DNA from: Rhodovulum sp.
Lineage (GTDB): Bacteria; Pseudomonadota; Alphaproteobacteria; Rhodobacterales; Rhodobacteraceae
NCBI GenBank assembly: GCA_002706605.1
Contig: PALT01000015.1
Location: 1 to 64,000, forward strand
Direction of reading: 5' to 3'
Length of the DNA stretch: 64,000 nucleotides
Part shown: piece by piece, positions 63,312 to 64,000 of the stretch
How the letters are laid out: every line of letters begins with the position of its first letter
Numbering within the stretch: the first letter of the stretch is position 1
Made by a program: the position numbers and the translations under genes
The notes under the pieces: model-generated
What the model saw: the letters and a program-made list of their open reading frames with translations, nothing else
Databases searched by the model: none
What the model was told of the DNA's origin: nothing

Positions 63312-64000
63312 ATGGCCGACGAAAATAATAACATGGCAGATGGGATCCCCAGTCCGGACGGGGCTGCCAATCTAATCGATACCGAATACGAACTGGGTCA
63401 GGACAACGTTGAGGGAAGCGTTGGTCCGCTTGGGTTCGACATCCACAACCCCGTGTTCCCCGTGTCGGGCGCGGCTGTTGTGGCGTTTGTGTTCTACACG
63501 CTGGTCTTGCCGGATCAGGCGGGCGCGGTGTTCTCGTGGCTGTTTGGCGCGGTGACCAAAGGGTTTGACTGGTTCTTCCTTGGGGCGGCGAACATCTTTG
63601 TGATCTTCTGCCTGCTGCTGATCGTGACGCCTTTGGGCAACGTGCGTCTGGGCGGGGCCGAGGCCAAGCCGGATTACGGCTATGTCGGATGGTTCGCGAT
63701 GTTGTTCGCGGCCGGTATGGGCATCGGGTTGATGTTCTATGGCGTGTCTGAGCCGATGAGCCACTTTTCGTCCTCGATGGGCGGCACGGCGGCTGAAAAC
63801 GGGGTGCGCACCGACTGGGCCCCGCTGGGTGCGGCTGTGGGCGATGAGGCTGCGGCGATGCGTCTGGGTATGGCCGCGACGATCTTCCACTGGGGTCTTC
63901 ACCCGTGGGCGATCTATGCGGTTGTCGCTCTGGCGCTGGCGCTGTTCAGCTATAACAAGGGTCTGCCCCTGACGATCCGTTCGGCCTTTCATCCGATCTT
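63312..64000 (+). CDS. BCCT-family transporter (partial, runs off the window)
   Basis: The 229 codons present start at the ATG at 63312, with AGGAGG at 63301-63306. An acidic 45-residue N-terminus precedes helix 1 (about 53-72), helix 2 (about 90-115) and the family segment GMGIGLMFYGVSEPMSHF (near 136), followed by FHWGLHPWAIYAVVALALA (near 195). BCCT carriers import glycine betaine, choline, carnitine or DMSP; DddT-like DMSP uptake would suit a DMSP-using roseobacter, but the substrate cannot be told from this half. No stop is reached. Confidence 0.93.
   Translation, partial: MADENNNMADGIPSPDGAANLIDTEYELGQDNVEGSVGPLGFDIHNPVFPVSGAAVVAFVFYTLVLPDQAGAVFSWLFGAVTKGFDWFFLGAANIFVIFCLLLIVTPLGNVRLGGAEAKPDYGYVGWFAMLFAAGMGIGLMFYGVSEPMSHFSSSMGGTAAENGVRTDWAPLGAAVGDEAAAMRLGMAATIFHWGLHPWAIYAVVALALALFSYNKGLPLTIRSAFHPI

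Noticed and set aside
1-64000. tRNA genes, rRNA genes, CRISPR arrays, prophage and insertion sequences
   Set aside because: Looked for on both strands in the intergenic gaps; no cloverleaf-like unit, regularly spaced repeats or transposase motif was found by eye.

Overview
The window is a gene-dense, high-GC stretch of chromosome from an alphaproteobacterium, most likely a Rhodobacteraceae (roseobacter/Rhodobacter group) member. The call rests on gene content seen here: a malyl-CoA lyase very close to what I remember of Rhodobacter sphaeroides Mcl1, phaA/phaB polyhydroxybutyrate genes, a 44-residue aa3-type cytochrome c oxidase subunit IV, a DmdC-type acyl-CoA dehydrogenase, the ftsE-ftsX-plsC cluster beside a zinc-ribbon protein, and a BCCT carrier. 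I see no tRNA, rRNA, insertion sequence, prophage or CRISPR array. No gene-free stretch exceeds 300 bases. The longest gaps are 62584-62855 (rpsU/usp leaders), 18521-18768 (greA leader and ETF-QO leader) and 50207-50448 (AT-rich leader of the RTX gene).

Layout. 1-5.4 kb: two tandem paralogous membrane proteins, then plsY-pyrC'-pyrB on the minus strand, and udg-moaB on the plus strand. 5.4-12.8 kb: an RND efflux adaptor and pump, a free-standing DsbD-alpha-like protein, YqgE and the tRNA t6A enzyme TsaC. 12.9-18.5 kb: DmdC-like dehydrogenase, MBL hydrolase, a small conserved protein, cytochrome oxidase subunit IV, a lipoprotein with a possible papain-like fold, an unknown membrane protein and greA. 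18.7-25.4 kb: ETF-QO, a secreted TPR protein, ispE, a polyprenyl diphosphate synthase, a DUF2007 protein, a TrmN6-like methylase and a YdcH-like protein. 25.4-30.6 kb: an EamA permease with a LysR regulator, the PHB genes and a stand-alone EAL protein. 30.7-39.7 kb: adenine deaminase, a TlpA-like thioredoxin, the argH-lipoprotein-DUF2834-lysA cluster, a large DUF4175 protein and a zinc-ribbon protein. 39.8-45.4 kb: ftsE-ftsX-plsC, an FMN-binding protein, accA, an Asp/Glu racemase-like protein and mcl1. 45.6-51.6 kb: an isoprenylcysteine-methyltransferase-like protein, a D-amino-acid cluster (dgcN-dgcA-D-aminotransferase), an RTX protein, a DUF1244 protein and an N-formylglutamate hydrolase. 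51.7-59.8 kb: pyk, rpmI-rplT, pheS, two inserted genes, pheT and mscL. 59.9-64 kb: msrQ, ald with a divergent Lrp regulator, rpsU, a universal stress protein and a truncated BCCT transporter.

How the genes work together. PhaA and PhaB make 3-hydroxybutyryl-CoA, which can enter PHB or the ethylmalonyl-CoA pathway that Mcl1 helps complete. DmdC-type and other acyl-CoA dehydrogenases would pass electrons to ubiquinone through ETF-QO, and the trans-polyprenyl synthase probably makes the quinone side chain from IspE-derived precursors. The dgc/dat genes, Ald with its Lrp regulator and the racemase-like protein point to D- and L-amino-acid turnover.

Points worth a second look are: a dihydroorotase-like protein lacking its metal ligands next to pyrB; a uracil-DNA glycosylase lacking most Fe-S cysteines; an intrinsic-terminator-like hairpin in the greA leader; a 12-bp inverted repeat bracketing a LysR/small-ORF divergent region; and a low-GC orphan gene whose TTG start overlaps the pheS stop, separating pheS from pheT. 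No unmistakable new multi-gene system is evident; most of the window is housekeeping chromosome.
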